This document shows, in pieces, positions 10,796 to 21,582 of a stretch of DNA of 64,000 nt. The notes beneath the pieces were generated by a model. It ran no database searches and was not told the origin of the DNA. It worked only from the letters and a program-made list of their open reading frames with translations. Source of the DNA: Mesorhabditis belari (taxonomy: Eukaryota > Nematoda > Chromadorea > Rhabditida > Rhabditidae); contig CAUEEP010000755.1 of the NCBI GenBank assembly GCA_958450365.1, forward strand, positions 1,400,001-1,464,000. The letters are read 5' to 3'. The translations under genes and the position numbers were made by a program. Within the stretch, counting starts at the first letter, position 1, and every line of letters starts with the position of its first letter.

Positions 10796-11350
10796 CTTGA
10801 GTTTTTTCTGTGAACTGTATTAAGCTCCTTTATTCATCTCAAATCAATCGCATTATCTTCTCGCGATGCCATCTTCTTGACTCGTCAAACTGAGCACGGA
10901 GATCTTAGCGGTAAGTCGGAGTAATTCCTCGTAAAATAACTTTTGATTCCTTTGATTCCTCCTGAGATCGCTAATTGATATGGTTTAGTTGCCCAACACA
11001 TCACGATTACATTCACAGCAGAATGGAGACAAAACATTGAGACCATCACGTCGCCGATCGCTAGAAGAAATGGGTTAGTTTGGTTTTTTTGAGATTAGTA
11101 GATTAATAATATAAACATTTTACAGTACGATAAAAACTATTATTTAATTGCTTACATTGAGAGTGAATCCCGGTGGCAATACCCAAATTTGCCAAGATCA
11201 ACGGGATAGAGTAAACCGAAAATGTGAGGAAACACTGGAAAAGAATATTTGTTCTAGCAAAAGCTGCTGCTCTAACAAAAGCTGCTGCTCTAGCAAAAGC
11301 TGCTGTACTCTACAGTCAAATCTTAAGCAACCGTATTCCGGCAGGTTTTA

Positions 11351-12616
11351 TTAGGTTGGCAACTAAATAATGGCCCTCGCCCTTTTTTGATAAAATCTTT
11401 TAATCTTTGCGTTTAATCTACCCTCGCTTGTTGTTAATTGAATATTACTGAATTTCTGGTGCATTATTATACGTTTTTTACTTTCCTTGATTTGATACTT
11501 TTCAAATAATTTTGTTTAGAAATGGAAGATCTCAAATATCGAATGCGTGTCTGTCTCTGGTACGACTACAAACAAGACAAAACAGCTGCCGAATCCCACA
11601 GAGATTTATTGCGAGTTTTTGGTGATGAGGCTCTTTCCGAAACACAATGTAAGAGATGGTATCGACGGTTCAAGGAAGGGGATGAAAGTCTTGAAGATGA
11701 GCCTCGCCAAGGACGACCCGAACTTCTGCAGAACGATATTTTGGAAGCAGCCTTAAAGGAGGATCCAAGTCAAACATCACGCGAGCTAGGGGATCGATTG
11801 GGCTTTTCGCATACTGCAATCGAAAAGCGACTTCATGCATTGGGGAAAAGTAACCGCAGTGGAAAGTGGATTCCGCATGAATTGAGCGAAGAAAATAAGG
11901 CTACTCGTGTTATCACAGCTGGAATACTACTAAAACTTGCGAAAAAGGGAAGCTTCTTGAATTCCATTGTCACTTCTGATGAAAAATGGAACTTTTATGA
12001 TAATCGAACGCGAAAACGACAGTGGCTTAGCACAAACGAAGACCCAAAACCAACTCCGAAGCCGGATATTCACTCAAAGAAAACTCTCCTCTGTGTGTGG
12101 TGGAGTTCTCGTGGGTTGGTGCATTTCGAGGTTCTCAAAAGCCGGCAAACGGTTAATTCAGAACTCTATTCGTCTCAACTACATCGTGTAGATCAAGCAA
12201 TTCGCTCTCAAGGACTCGAACCCTCTTCAATTCATTTTCTCCATGATAACGCAAAACCACACACTGCAAAACTTACAATGGAGAAAATCGAGGAGTTGGG
12301 CTGGAATGTTCTTCCTCATGCGCCATACAGCCCGGATATGGGGCCTAGTGATTACCATCTTTTTCGATCGATGCAACACTTTCTAGCCGAGAAAAAGTTC
12401 AATGACCTTGACGAAGTCCGAATTTCAGTGCAGAAGTTCTTTGAGGATCAACCAGAAGAATTTTTCAAGAGAGGAATCCAGTTGCTCCGTCAAAAGTGGA
12501 AAGAAGTAATAAAGAATGACGGAGAATACCTTTTGGATTGATGTTGATATTTGTTCATCTTGTTAATAAATTTTTTGTTTTTACTGAAAAGGGCCATTAT
12601 TTAGTTGCCAACCTGA
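11351..12616 (+). mobile_element. mariner element with intact ORF
   Basis: The element is 1266 bp long. Its terminal inverted repeats (ttaggttggcaactaaat at the left, complement of atttagttgccaacctga at the right, continuing through aatggccc) differ at about one of 26 positions. TA target duplications flank it at 11349-11350 and 12617-12618. It carries one transposase ORF with no lesion. Everything expected for an autonomous mariner is visible, so it may be young. Confidence 0.92.
11522..12541 (+). CDS. mariner transposase (DD34D)
   Basis: This 339-residue nuclear enzyme would cut and reinsert its own element at TA sites. The N-terminal helix-turn-helix region (about residues 5-60, YRMRVCLWYDYKQDKTAAES, CKRWYRRFKEGDESLEDEPR) binds the inverted repeats. 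The catalytic DDE/D domain shows the three Asp motifs VTSDEKW, LHDNAKPH and YSPDMGPSDYHLF, with 34 residues between the second and third Asp as in mariner. Length and motifs equal the family norm (about 345), and there is no stop or frameshift. It starts at the ATG 170 bp inside the left end. It is closely related to the broken copy at 14655-15674. Confidence 0.93.
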   Translation: MEDLKYRMRVCLWYDYKQDKTAAESHRDLLRVFGDEALSETQCKRWYRRFKEGDESLEDEPRQGRPELLQNDILEAALKEDPSQTSRELGDRLGFSHTAIEKRLHALGKSNRSGKWIPHELSEENKATRVITAGILLKLAKKGSFLNSIVTSDEKWNFYDNRTRKRQWLSTNEDPKPTPKPDIHSKKTLLCVWWSSRGLVHFEVLKSRQTVNSELYSSQLHRVDQAIRSQGLEPSSIHFLHDNAKPHTAKLTMEKIEELGWNVLPHAPYSPDMGPSDYHLFRSMQHFLAEKKFNDLDEVRISVQKFFEDQPEEFFKRGIQLLRQKWKEVIKNDGEYLLD

Positions 12617-12819
12617 TAGAAAAGCAAAACTATTGGAAAGCCTTGCACTTCACCTGCCAATGAGTAGCTTGAAGTGAGTATTACTGTAGTACTGTGATCC
12701 TGGAGATAGAACTCAAAGCTTTTTAATACCATGATGTTAGAGGTCTAAGCCTGAAGCCCGAAGTCCAAATCTGGTTGTATTTTTGCTACAAATCCTAATG
12801 CTCAATCATTCACCAAATG

Positions 12820-12920
12820 CAGACCTGTATCGACAAAGCGACAATGAAATCCTGGTGGACTCGCATCGTTCTCGCACTCATATGCGATCGCATTTGATTC
12901 AGAAGAGAATTGATTTTAAT
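12820..12920. repeat. Dispersed repeat ('gtatcaacaaagcgacaatg')
   Basis: About 90 bp are shared with 20340-20435 and 20608-20700: 'caacaaagcgacaatgaaat', then 'atcgttctcgcactcat' and 'cagaagagaattga'. The copies are in direct orientation. No coding or element ends are seen. Confidence 0.7.
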
Positions 12921-13177
12921 GATACAATAGAAATTGATTAAATTGAAGAAAAGACCCTAGGGATTTGTAGAGTACTGTAACTTATCGATTCTAGGTACCT
13001 CGACAATCCACATGATCCAGATCTTGAGGAGATGCCCGAGTCGAAATGGTATGATCACCCAATTCGTATAGTTAGCCAGGGAGGCGCTGTTTGGGTAGTA
13101 CTAACGCTGTAGATTGGAAGACGGGAGCTTGAAATGGTAGGGTTACGGTAGCTTTGAATTTTTAGAAAAGGCAGATG

Positions 13178-13617
13178 AAAGTTACCGTAACCCTACGATC
13201 CATCAAAAGCTACCGTAACCCTACGACCCATCAAAAGCTACCGTAACCCTATCACCCATCAAAAGCTACCGTAACCCTACCATCCATCAAAAGCTACCGT
13301 AACCCTACGACCCATCAAAAGCTACCGTAACCCTATCACCCATCAAAAGCTACCGTAACCCTATCACCCATCAAAAGCTACCGTAACCCTACGACCCATC
13401 AAAAGCTACCGTAACCCTACCATCCATCAAAAGCTACCGTAACCCTACGACCCATCAAAAGCTACCGTAACCCTACCATCCATCAAAAGCTACCGTAACC
13501 CTACGACCCATCAAAAGCTACCGTAACCCTACGACCCATCAAAAGCTACCGTAACCCTACCATCCATCAAAAGCTACCGTAACCCTACCATCCATCAAAA
13601 GCTACCGTAACCCTACC
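13178..13617. repeat. 28-bp satellite array (about 16 units)
   Basis: Units read 'ctaccgtaaccctac' plus a variable 'gaccc', 'catcc' or 'atcaccc' and then 'atcaaaag'. Variation is concentrated at this one spot of the unit, and variant types are interspersed, as expected from unequal exchange. A short inverted unit (gtagggttacggtagctt) lies just before at 13137-13154. The 3' end breaks up in 'accctaccctactgtaaccc'. Confidence 0.93.
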
Positions 13618-14483
13618 CTACTGTAACCCTATGACGTATGCTACATAGACTAAACTGATCCTTAGCCTTTTGTAGAACTAGGTTGTACTCGTGATGAGTC
13701 TTACCTGCAACACCCAATCGATCATCGTTTGTCGATCCAACTCCGCGAAAATGACTCCAAGAAAATTTGTCAGTGAATAGAAGAGGTGAACGCCAAGAAA
13801 ACACTGAAAAGTTGAATGTACGACTAGTTCAAGGAAAACTAACGCAATACTGTCGTTTTGCCGTTGATTGATACCACCGTTTCTCCTCAAGACACCACAA
13901 TCTGTAAAGGAAACCGCAAATCACAGCGCTAGTCACATTTTGCAAAAGGACAAGTTGAAGAATCTAAAATTAGCCTATAATCAGTCAAAAGAGAAAGAAG
14001 TTTTATGCATTTCTTTGGAAATAAATTCGGCTAAACATCCTTATAACCTTTAAAGCTTTATTTTATCTTTAACTTTAAAATCTTTAAACTTAAATGTATA
14101 TCTTCTTCGCTCACCATTTCCCACCAAATCCATTCGGGTGGACTTTTCGCGAAAAAACACGATTTTGACATGTAAAAGCCTTCCAATGGTATCATCACAC
14201 CTGGACAAAAGAACCAATTTAAGCAGAAATCTTGTAGAAAACACCAAATCTGAATTTCATAGATTTAATAGATATTTGATGGTAGATATACCAAAATATG
14301 AAATAAATAATATTTCCAGACTTTCATATCATTCGAGGAATGGTAAAAGATCATATAAACTTCGAAAAAGTTGATGAAAATCGTAAGAAACCCATTGTAC
14401 CACCAGAAATTCTGAAAAGGATTTAGGTTGATTTAAAGGGATAATCAATAGATTAAAAAAGAGATAATCAATAGATCATTCTA

Positions 14484-15746
14484 TTAGGTTGGTAAAAAAG
14501 AAATGAGCGTCGTGTTTGTTGATTTGTATTTTATTCACAGTAAAAGATTTTTTAAAATAGTTTATTCTATTGGAAAGAGCGTGTTCTTGCGCATCGTTTG
14601 ATATATAATTTGTCTATGTTTACTTTATTTTTTACAAGAAAGAGTGTTTAGAAAATGTCGGACCAAAAATTTCGCTTGCGGGCCTGCTTGTGGTATGAAT
14701 TTAAGCAAGGCAAATCGGCTGCTGAAGCTCATCGCGCTCTATCTCAAGTGTTTGACGAAGATGCTCTATCCGAAAGTCAATGTAAACGATGGTTCCAGCG
14801 CTTCCGAGACGGCGACGAAAGCTTGGAAGACCAAAAACACGGGAGTCGACCTCAAATCATCGACAACGACGCATTGAAGGAAGCCATTGAGTCGGATCCA
14901 CGTCAAACCACTCGCGACCTAGCAGAACAGTTTGGCTGCACTCATTTCACCATTGAGAACCATCTGCATGGCATGGGCAAGACGAATAGATGCGGAAAAT
15001 GGGTACCGCATAAGCTATCCGACGCAAACAAGGCGACACGCATCGCAATCGCCGGAATTCTCACTCACCGCGCCAAGAACAGTGGGTTTCTCGACTCCAT
15101 TGTTACGTCGGATGAGAAGTGGATCCAATACGACAACACAGCAAGAAAGCGGCAGTGGTTGGACCCCGGCCAAGCTCCAAAACCGACTCCAAAACCGGAC
15201 ATCCACGGAAAAAAGGTGATGCTTTGTGTTTGGTGGAACAGTAAAGGCCTGGTGTACTTTGAGGTTCTGGATTCGGGTCAAACAGTTACGGCGAACCTCT
15301 ACCAAGGCCAATTGGACCGCGTGGACCAGGCGCTGCAACGTCAAGGTGTGGATACGGCGTCGACACAATTTCTCCACGACAACGCTCGGCCGCATGTCGC
15401 AAAAATCACCCAGCAGAAAATTGAAGAAATGGGCTAGGAAGTCCTGCCTCATCCGCCATACAGCCTAGACTTGGCGCCTTCCGACTACCATCTGTTCCGA
15501 TCAATGCACCACTCCTTGACCGAGAAAAAGTTCAAGAACCGCGACGAGGTCCAAATTTGGGTGTCCAATTTCTTCGAGTCGCAGCCGGTCGAGTTCTTCA
15601 AGAAGGGCATCCATTCTCTGCGTGAACGTTGGCGACAAATCATTGATGCAGATGGTGAATACCTTTTGGATTAATGTATTGTTATCTTGTTTTTATAATA
15701 AAATAAACTTTTAACGAAAACGCGCATTTCTTTTTTACCAACCTAA
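14484..15746 (+). mobile_element. mariner element, one nonsense codon
   Basis: The element is 1263 bp long, with ends ttaggttggtaaaaaaga and the complement tcttttttaccaacctaa, flanked by TA. It belongs to the same broad family as 11351-12616 but has different inverted repeats. It sits in a copy of a repeat (14370-14483) whose other copy (18150-18251) carries a different element at the same place. Confidence 0.9.
14655..15674 (+). pseudogene. mariner transposase with internal TAG
   Basis: The sequence is full length (340 codons) and in one frame throughout, with SDEKW, LHDNARPH and YSLDLAPSDYHLF. The only clear lesion is TAG at 15435-15437, where the intact relative has TGG (EELGWNV against EEMG-stop-EV). 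It separates the second from the third catalytic Asp. The motif YSLD has Leu in place of the usual Pro (YSPD), a further sign of decay. Without readthrough the enzyme is inactive, but the element could be mobilised in trans. Confidence 0.9.
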
Positions 15747-15773
15747 TATAATAGCGTATTTTCTCTAATAGTA

Positions 15774-17078
15774 CAGGGTGCGGCAAAAGTTCTGACACTT
15801 TTTCTAAGAGAAATAAAAGTTGCAAACTTTGGCAATATTAATCAAAAAACGATAACAAATTGTTTATTGAAGACAAAACTAACAAAAAATCATAGCAAAT
15901 GTTCAAAATTTCCACCCTTGGCCTCGATGCACTTCTTCAATCGCTTGCGGAAGTTGCCGACGATGGTCGCGCATTGCTGAACAGTGATTTCAGCCCAGGC
16001 CCTCTTCAAAGCGGCTTTTAAAGAATCCACAGAGTGAAATCTCTTGCCAGAGATCTTTTCTTCCAAGATCGATCAAACGGAGAAGTCCAGGGGGGTTCAA
16101 ATCGGGGCTATTCGACGGCCAAATGTCCTTACCCCAGTAGCCCGGAAACAGCTGATTGCAGAGAGCGAAGTCGAGCGGGCTCCATGGGCCGGCGCCCAGT
16201 CCTGCTGAAGGGTAAATCCAGTTTTTCCGAAATGATTCCTTCCCAGGGCTCTAAGACATCCTTTAACACCGTTTGCTGGTAGACCTTAGCGTCGATTTTC
16301 ACATTTCGATCGATGAACACAAGAGGCGTCTTTCCTGTGGCAAAGATGCCGGCCCACACCATAACGGACTTCGGAAAATGTTGGCGGATCATCAATTTGG
16401 CTGCAAAAGTGTTTTTCAGACCTCGCTTGAGAAGTTGGCGATGGTTTTGACGATTGTGGATCGGTTGAACGGTGAAGATCTTCTCATCTGTGAACACAAC
16501 CTTGTTCAAACGACCAGCAGCGACCAGGCGCAACATCTTCTCCACTTTAGCCATCCTCATTTGCTTCATGGCGTCTTTCAGGAAATGAGCCCGAGCAAAT
16601 TTGTAGCTGAACATTCCAAGTTTCTTATGAACAATCCTTCGAACGCTTCTTTTGCTGATTCCGAGGCTTGTGGCCATCTTTCTCATTGAACGAGTGGGAT
16701 TTCGACGGATTCGGCATCTGACTTTGTTTGTGTTCTCTGGAGTGACGGCTGTGGTTGGTCGGCCGCTTCTTGGGCGGTCCTGATCGTTGCCCCGCTCCTT
16801 GAATCGTTCCATGGTTCGATAGGCAGATTTTTTTGGATATCCGGTGAATCGAACAATCTCCATCGGTATCTTTCCGGCTTTGTGCAACTCAAGTATCACA
16901 GTGCGCCTCTTTTTAGCATCCATATTGAAAGCGAACTTAAATAAAAACGTTGTTTCTTGTTAAAAATAAGGAAAAACAGTTTAACAAATGTTAAAAAACA
17001 AAAAGTGAGCCAAATAATGTTTTTTGAAATTTTATACAGCCGTTTGAAAAAAAGTGTCAGAACTTTTGCCGCACCCTG
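15774..17078 (-). mobile_element. maT-like Tc1/mariner element, decayed
   Basis: This 1305-bp element has inverted repeats cagggtgcggcaaaagtt at the left and the complement at the right, continuing through 'ctgacacttttt', with flanking TA. Its transposase is on the minus strand and broken. It shares the 'cagggtg' tip with the intact element at 53380-54666. Confidence 0.9.
15890..16923 (-). pseudogene. maT-like transposase, C-terminal half frameshifted
   Basis: It starts at the ATG at 16921-16923 and stays open to 16129. The N-terminal part has two helix-turn-helix units (MDAKKRRTVILELHKAGKIP; SMRKMATSLGISKRSVRRIV), then the first catalytic motif VVFTDEKIF and HFPKSVMVWAGIFATGKTPL. Beyond the DVLEPW region the frame is lost around 16190-16230. 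Remnants of the second and third catalytic regions are still readable in other frames (YWGKDIWPSNSPDLNPP, KRFHSV-like, AALKRAW-like), ending near 15900. At least two indels separate it from a working enzyme. Family members end with a coiled region like the 53.5-kb copy. Confidence 0.85.
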
Positions 17079-17467
17079 TAGTGCACCAAGAGCGTCGCTT
17101 AAATTCCTCGAAATCTCGAGAACCGCTTATCAGAACCTATCGATGTGGGATCGGAAAATGTAGCTCACGATCAGATCTTGTGGGGGATTTGAGGGTTGAG
17201 CTTCTGTGGAAACTTTGAAAGCCGTAAAATAGTCATCAACTCGGCTCGCTGGGGTGCACTACTATTAGAGAAAATACAGTATATTGTATTCATATCCAAA
17301 AAAACTCTTTCTAGAAACTCCAATTCCCGGGTTTATCAACGTTCCGATGACGGTTTTGACAAGAACATCGGCTTTTTTACAATTATACTGTATTATACTT
17401 TGATTGATGATTGTTCAAACAAGATCACGATCATTTGAACTCGATCACAGCCAACTGTTAATTTATC

Positions 17468-17650
17468 TACCGTATTTTCTCTAATCGTAGTGCACCAAGA
17501 GCGTCGCCTAAATTCCTCGAAATCTCGAGAACCGCTTATCAGAACCTATCGATGTGAGGTCGGAAAATGTAGCTCACGATGAGATCTTGTGGGGAATTTG
17601 AGGGTTGAGCTTCAGCGAAAACATAAAAACTATAAAATAGTCACAGTGCG
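17468..17650. mobile_element. MITE family B, copy 2 (right end missing)
   Basis: It begins taccgtattttctctaatcg and follows copies 1, 4, 5 and 6 through 'gtgcaccaagagcgtcg', 'cctcgaaatctcgagaac', 'agaacctatcgatgtg' and 'gttgagcttc'. It ends without the terminal inverted repeat at a 'cagtgcgcc' string. It lies about 190 bp downstream of copy 1. Confidence 0.8.
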
Positions 17651-18149
17651 CCAGAAAGGATGCGTTTGTAATTTTTTTTTTTTGGCAAAGTATATACCTG
17701 TAACCAAATTGGATCCTCGATTGAAATTAAAGCATCGCTCACTGTTTCAGCTATTGAATGAATAAGGTCAAAAAATGTTAAATTTCAGGAAATCTATGTA
17801 AACGTGAGAATTTGTAAGTAAACCTTGAAACTCTTTGAGTTCAACAATCACCAAATGAAATGACGACAAAGTTTTGATTAGTCGTTTAATTGAGGGTTGT
17901 ATACAAGCCGATTTTTCAATACTTGAAATTCCTCTTTTTTTTCGTTTCTTTTCGAAGAAATTGAGGGAAAATTGCGCATTGGAATTGGGTTTTTTTATTC
18001 GAAGAATTACCGAGTTCAAAGAAACTTTGACAAAGAAACTTTGACGAAAATTTGACGGCAATTAGCGTTGGATTTTTGAAAAAAAATGAAAATCGGAATT
18101 GAATTGAATTTACGACTTGAGTGGAATTGAGTGGATTTTCATCAACTCC

Positions 18150-18251
18150 AAAAGAGTTGATGAAAATCGTAAAAAAAAACCCATTGTATCACCAGAAATT
18201 CTGGAAAGGATTTAGGTTGATTGAAAAAGGGATAATCAATAGATTATTCTA
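18150..18251. repeat. Repeat copy shared with 14370-14483
   Basis: Both copies read 'gttgatgaaaatcgta', then 'cccattgta.caccagaaat', 'ggatttaggttgatt' and 'gggataatcaatagat', up to 'attcta'. Each copy is then interrupted by a different TA-inserting element: mariner at 14484 and a MITE at 18252. Confidence 0.85.
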
Positions 18252-18830
18252 TTGGGTTGTCCAGTTATGAATGCGCGTTTTTACTATTTTGTAACTTTCT
18301 CAAGATATCGAACAGATGTATATGAGTGTTATATATCATTCCAAAGCTGAAGATCTCCTCTACATTTTTATATAAAAAGTTTTCGAATTCATTCAACTTT
18401 TTGGGAAATTGGCTGCACAAAGGGAGAGGTCGTTTTCGAAAAAACCCATTCCAGCTTAGCTATTCCTCAAGTTTTATGGTGTAAAATAACCGCCGAGAAA
18501 AGAAAAGTAAAGATGCTCTGAAATTGTTATATTAAAAAAAAGTTATATTGATATATCTATTGGCCAAACATCAAACGGTTAACTCAATTTGAGCGGAGCC
18601 AAAACTTGATCCAAAGGCACCTTTCCATTCTTTGGCCACCTCTTCTTCTGTGCAGTCAATTTGCCCAAAACATGAACAAATTCAAAAAACTTTTTATATC
18701 AAAATGTAGAGGAGATTTTCAGCTTTCGAATAATACTCATATATACCTTTTTCTTGATTTCGGTATCTTGAGAAATTTACAAAATAGTGAAAAACGCGCA
18801 TTCATAACTGGACAACCCAATATAATATAT
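18252..18830. mobile_element. MITE family C, long inverted repeats
   Basis: The element is 579 bp long. The first 31 bases of the left end (ttgggttgtccagttatgaa then tgcgcgttttt) are a perfect inverted match to the right end. Similarity then continues with small gaps through 'ctattttgtaa.tttctcaagat'. TA flanks both ends. There is no transposase; small translations inside are chance. Confidence 0.9.
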
Positions 18831-19323
18831 CTTTAGCTTGGAATTGCCTAGAATTGCCTATTTCAATGATAGTCAGTGGATTGATTCCAAAGTTTTAATT
18901 AGTCGTTTAATTGAGAGAAAATGCGTGTCTAGGGGTTATTTTTGACGCTGATCACGAAAAAGATGTTTTTAGCCTAGATTTCTGCACGGAAAACTAACGA
19001 AACGTGAAAATAGCCATTTTTTGGCTCTGCCGCCCTTTACTAAAATAGCTGTAAAAACTTTTAGAAAAGAGATATCTCAAAACGGTTTTTACCAATCGAT
19101 TCGTCTTGAATTCAGCTTTAGGATGAGCTATAAAACGTCAAAATTGGACAAATTTAAGGTATCGGAAATCGGAAAGGACTTCTCCACCAACCCAATACAT
19201 TCTAGATTTCAAATTCTTAAACGCATCCGCCTTTGCTGTTGTTATTTGAAATTTTTCGTGAATCTGTTGTCTTGTTGTAAAGATTTTTTTAGTAAATTTA
19301 TAATTTTTGTTAATTTCCAGGTA

Positions 19324-19480
19324 AATGACACACGGAAAGCTGCTCACGGATTATGAGAAAGGCCAGATTGATGCCCGTTTGAGGATTGGCGACTCAATAA
19401 GGAAAATCGCAAAAAAAAAAATTTGGGCCGATCCGACTCTGCTGTGCGAAATTATATAAAGTCAAGGATTATTTCATCAT
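19324..19480 (+). pseudogene. Tc3-like transposase N-terminal fragment
   Basis: From an ATG at 19324 the translation reads MTHGKLLTDYEKGQIDARLR, then IGDSIRKIAKK, and in another frame NLGRSDSAVRNYIKSR. This is the pattern of the N-terminal helix-turn-helix of Tc1/Tc3-type transposases (LS..ERGQI.A....G.S.R.IA...GRS...V.NYL). The frame slips in an 11-A run near 19411-19421. No catalytic domain follows; the next 500 bp are 'gatccg' repeats. A string 'acagggtcgtctagaattag' at 19983-20002 could be a transposon end. Confidence 0.6.
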
Positions 19481-19534
19481 TCATTTGGGGATTATTGAAA
19501 CCCAAAAAAGCGTTTCCAAAGGCCATTTTCACCA

Positions 19535-19930
19535 ACGTGATCCGATCGTGATCCGCGTGATCCGCGTTGTTTTCATCTGAGATCCGATTTCACCAAACTT
19601 TTGAGCAGCACGGATCATCAACTATCGGAATTCACCAATCTTGATCCACGTTCCACGATTCACGATCCGACACGAGGAGACCACTCCCAGGGGGATACCC
19701 AAGGGACAATCGCATTGAGTCGATTTTCCTATTAGTCGCCAACGTGACGTGATCCGCAAATCACCAAAAAAAATCCGTGATCCGTGATCAGCGCGAATCA
19801 GATCCGAGCGCATTTCACCCCAAACTTTTGAGTGACGTCGATGTGATCCGAGCCGATCAACTTCCCTTTAAAAAGTATGATCCACTCCCAGAGGTGGATC
19901 ACCCAAGCGGATCAATCGCAATTGATCGAA
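19535..19930. repeat. GATCCG-rich repeat with a ~190-bp duplication
   Basis: The stretch has many copies of 'gtgatccg' and related strings. Two blocks align in direct orientation: one around 'ccactcccag.ggggatacccaag' (19680-19710) and one around 'ccactcccagaggtggatca' (19880-19900), both followed by 'aatcgca.ttgatcga'. The strings 'gtgatccg' and 'cggatcac' make it locally self-complementary. Confidence 0.65.
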
Positions 19931-20339
19931 ATTTCATAAATAAACAACCATATTTTTGAAAGCTGATGCGTCGAGTACAACATACAGGGTCGTCTAGAAT
20001 TAGGGCTATCTTTGATATTGTATATTTTTGCTTACAATTTATACATTGTTTTTTATCTTTCTTTTGGTTTATTTTATTTATTTAACTATTTACTTACTAT
20101 ATTTTCTCAAAAAAAGGGACATTTTGATTCGAAAAAGCGCTCATTTCCAGTGCCAGACCTCACCAGTTCGAACATCACTTTGGTTTATTTTTTCAAAAAG
20201 TGCTGACTAGTTCTTTGTGCGCGCAGAACATATTTCTTGTTGTCATAATTCTATAAAATTGTTTTTCGACCCTTACAACAATAATTTTGATCGGCTTCAG
20301 TTGACATTCCGTTGTCAGTTGACATTCCGTTGTCAGTTA

Positions 20340-20700
20340 ACGTGTATCAACAAAGCGACAATGAAATCCCGATGTACTCGGATCGTTCTCGCACTCATAT
20401 GCAATCGCATTTGATTTAGAAGAGAATTGATTTTGATGGATTATCGTCCTTGAGCATCTTGGTGATCTCCTTGATGCTTTCCAGAGCTGTCCATGCTTCT
20501 TCCTTCTTCTACCGATCCCTGCTCGTAGGTTTCCGTTCATGTTGATGCTCAAGAATTGAACTCAATTCGTAAATTCAATTCAACTTCGATTTTCATTTTT
20601 TCCAAAGACGTGTATCAACAAAGCGACAATGAAATCCCGATGTACTCGAATCGTTCTCGCACTCATGCAATCGCATTTGATTCAGAAGAGAATTGACCTG
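20340..20700. repeat. Two further copies of the 12.8-kb dispersed repeat
   Basis: The copies at 20340-20435 and 20608-20700 share 'tatcaacaaagcgacaatga' and the following 60-70 bases with 12830-12915. Just before the first copy, 'gacattccgttgtcagtt' is tandemly repeated (20300-20340). Confidence 0.7.
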
Positions 20701-20974
20701 GATGGATGGCCGAAAAGAGCGATTTCGCGACGTCTTTCTTTGTTTTCAAATCATTTGATTTTCCGTCGAAACATAATGTTAGTTTTCGTGCAACGTCGCA
20801 TTCCAATTGACGTCGTCGCCGCCGCCATTTGGAGGTAGTCGATGGGAGCGTCGCGTCGTCGTTTCTTTTTCATTTTTTAAAATCATTTTGTTTTTTATTA
20901 TTTTTTTGTCAGATTAATTGAAATTATTGTTTTACGCGATAAATTTTGTGTTTTTCTTTGAAATGAGAAAGAAA

Positions 20975-21385
20975 TCTATTTCTATTTCGATTTCCATATG
21001 GGAGCCGCGTGGAGAATCCGGAGCTTTTCGTAGCCACAATCAAGGCCAAAACTAATTATGAGATAGTTTAGTGGGGAATTGAATGGAAACAACGGAAGCA
21101 AAGTTCATTTTCTGGACCGTTAGAAAACGGTACAATAAACGTTTTTCAAATTCAAATCGTAAAATAAAAACCAAAAACATTTGCTAATTATACATTAGAA
21201 AACGAGGAAAGCGAGAATTATCTAAAAACTCTGAGGTACACTGCGTTCTTTCCATTCAATTCCCCAAAATATCTCATAATTAGTTTTGGCCTTCATTGTG
21301 GCTACGAAAAGTTCCGGATTCTCCACTCGGCTCCCACATGAAAATAGAAAAAATAGAAATTAGATTTCTTTCTCATTTCAAAGAG
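20975..21385. repeat. Imperfect fold-back around 'gtggctacgaaaag'
   Basis: The left arm (about 20975-21105) contains 'agaatccggagcttttcgt' and 'aggccaaaactaattatgag'. The right arm (about 21240-21385) contains their complements. The loop is about 140 bp. It is MITE-like but no clear TA-flanked tip was identified. Confidence 0.75.
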
Positions 21386-21582
21386 AAGCTGCAAATTGCA
21401 TTGTGCTCTTTACTTTTTGAGGGTATTTTTAATTTCGACCTGTGTTGCCAGTGATTAAATGGTTCCCTCGAGACATCACTTTCAGTCCGTTAGAAAAATA
21501 CAGAAAATTTCAAAACTATCAATTAGTTTTTTCAGAAAAGAAAGCTATTTCTTAATATTTTAAAGTTATTTCAAATTTTAGC

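Larger units (their letters stand above)
15753..17283. mobile_element. MITE family B, copy 1, split by a maT insertion
   Basis: The ends gtattttctctaatagta (15756-15773) and ctattagagaaaatac (17262-17278) are a family B inverted-repeat pair. The element is interrupted at 15774-17078 by a transposon inserted at its internal TA, right before gtgcacc. Removing the insert rejoins 'aatagta' to 'gtgcacc', exactly as in the uninterrupted copies at 40060, 60186 and 60483. Confidence 0.88.

Noticed and set aside
11148..11354. Cys-rich peptide 'SSKSCCSNKSCC' before the mariner
   Set aside because: It comes from three copies of a 15-bp 'agctgctgctctagcaaa'-type repeat and ends at the transposon tip. 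There is no other support.
13178..13617. Possible CRISPR array
   Set aside because: The spacing is regular, but spacers are not unique, the unit is only 28 bp in total, and the host is a eukaryote. It is a satellite.
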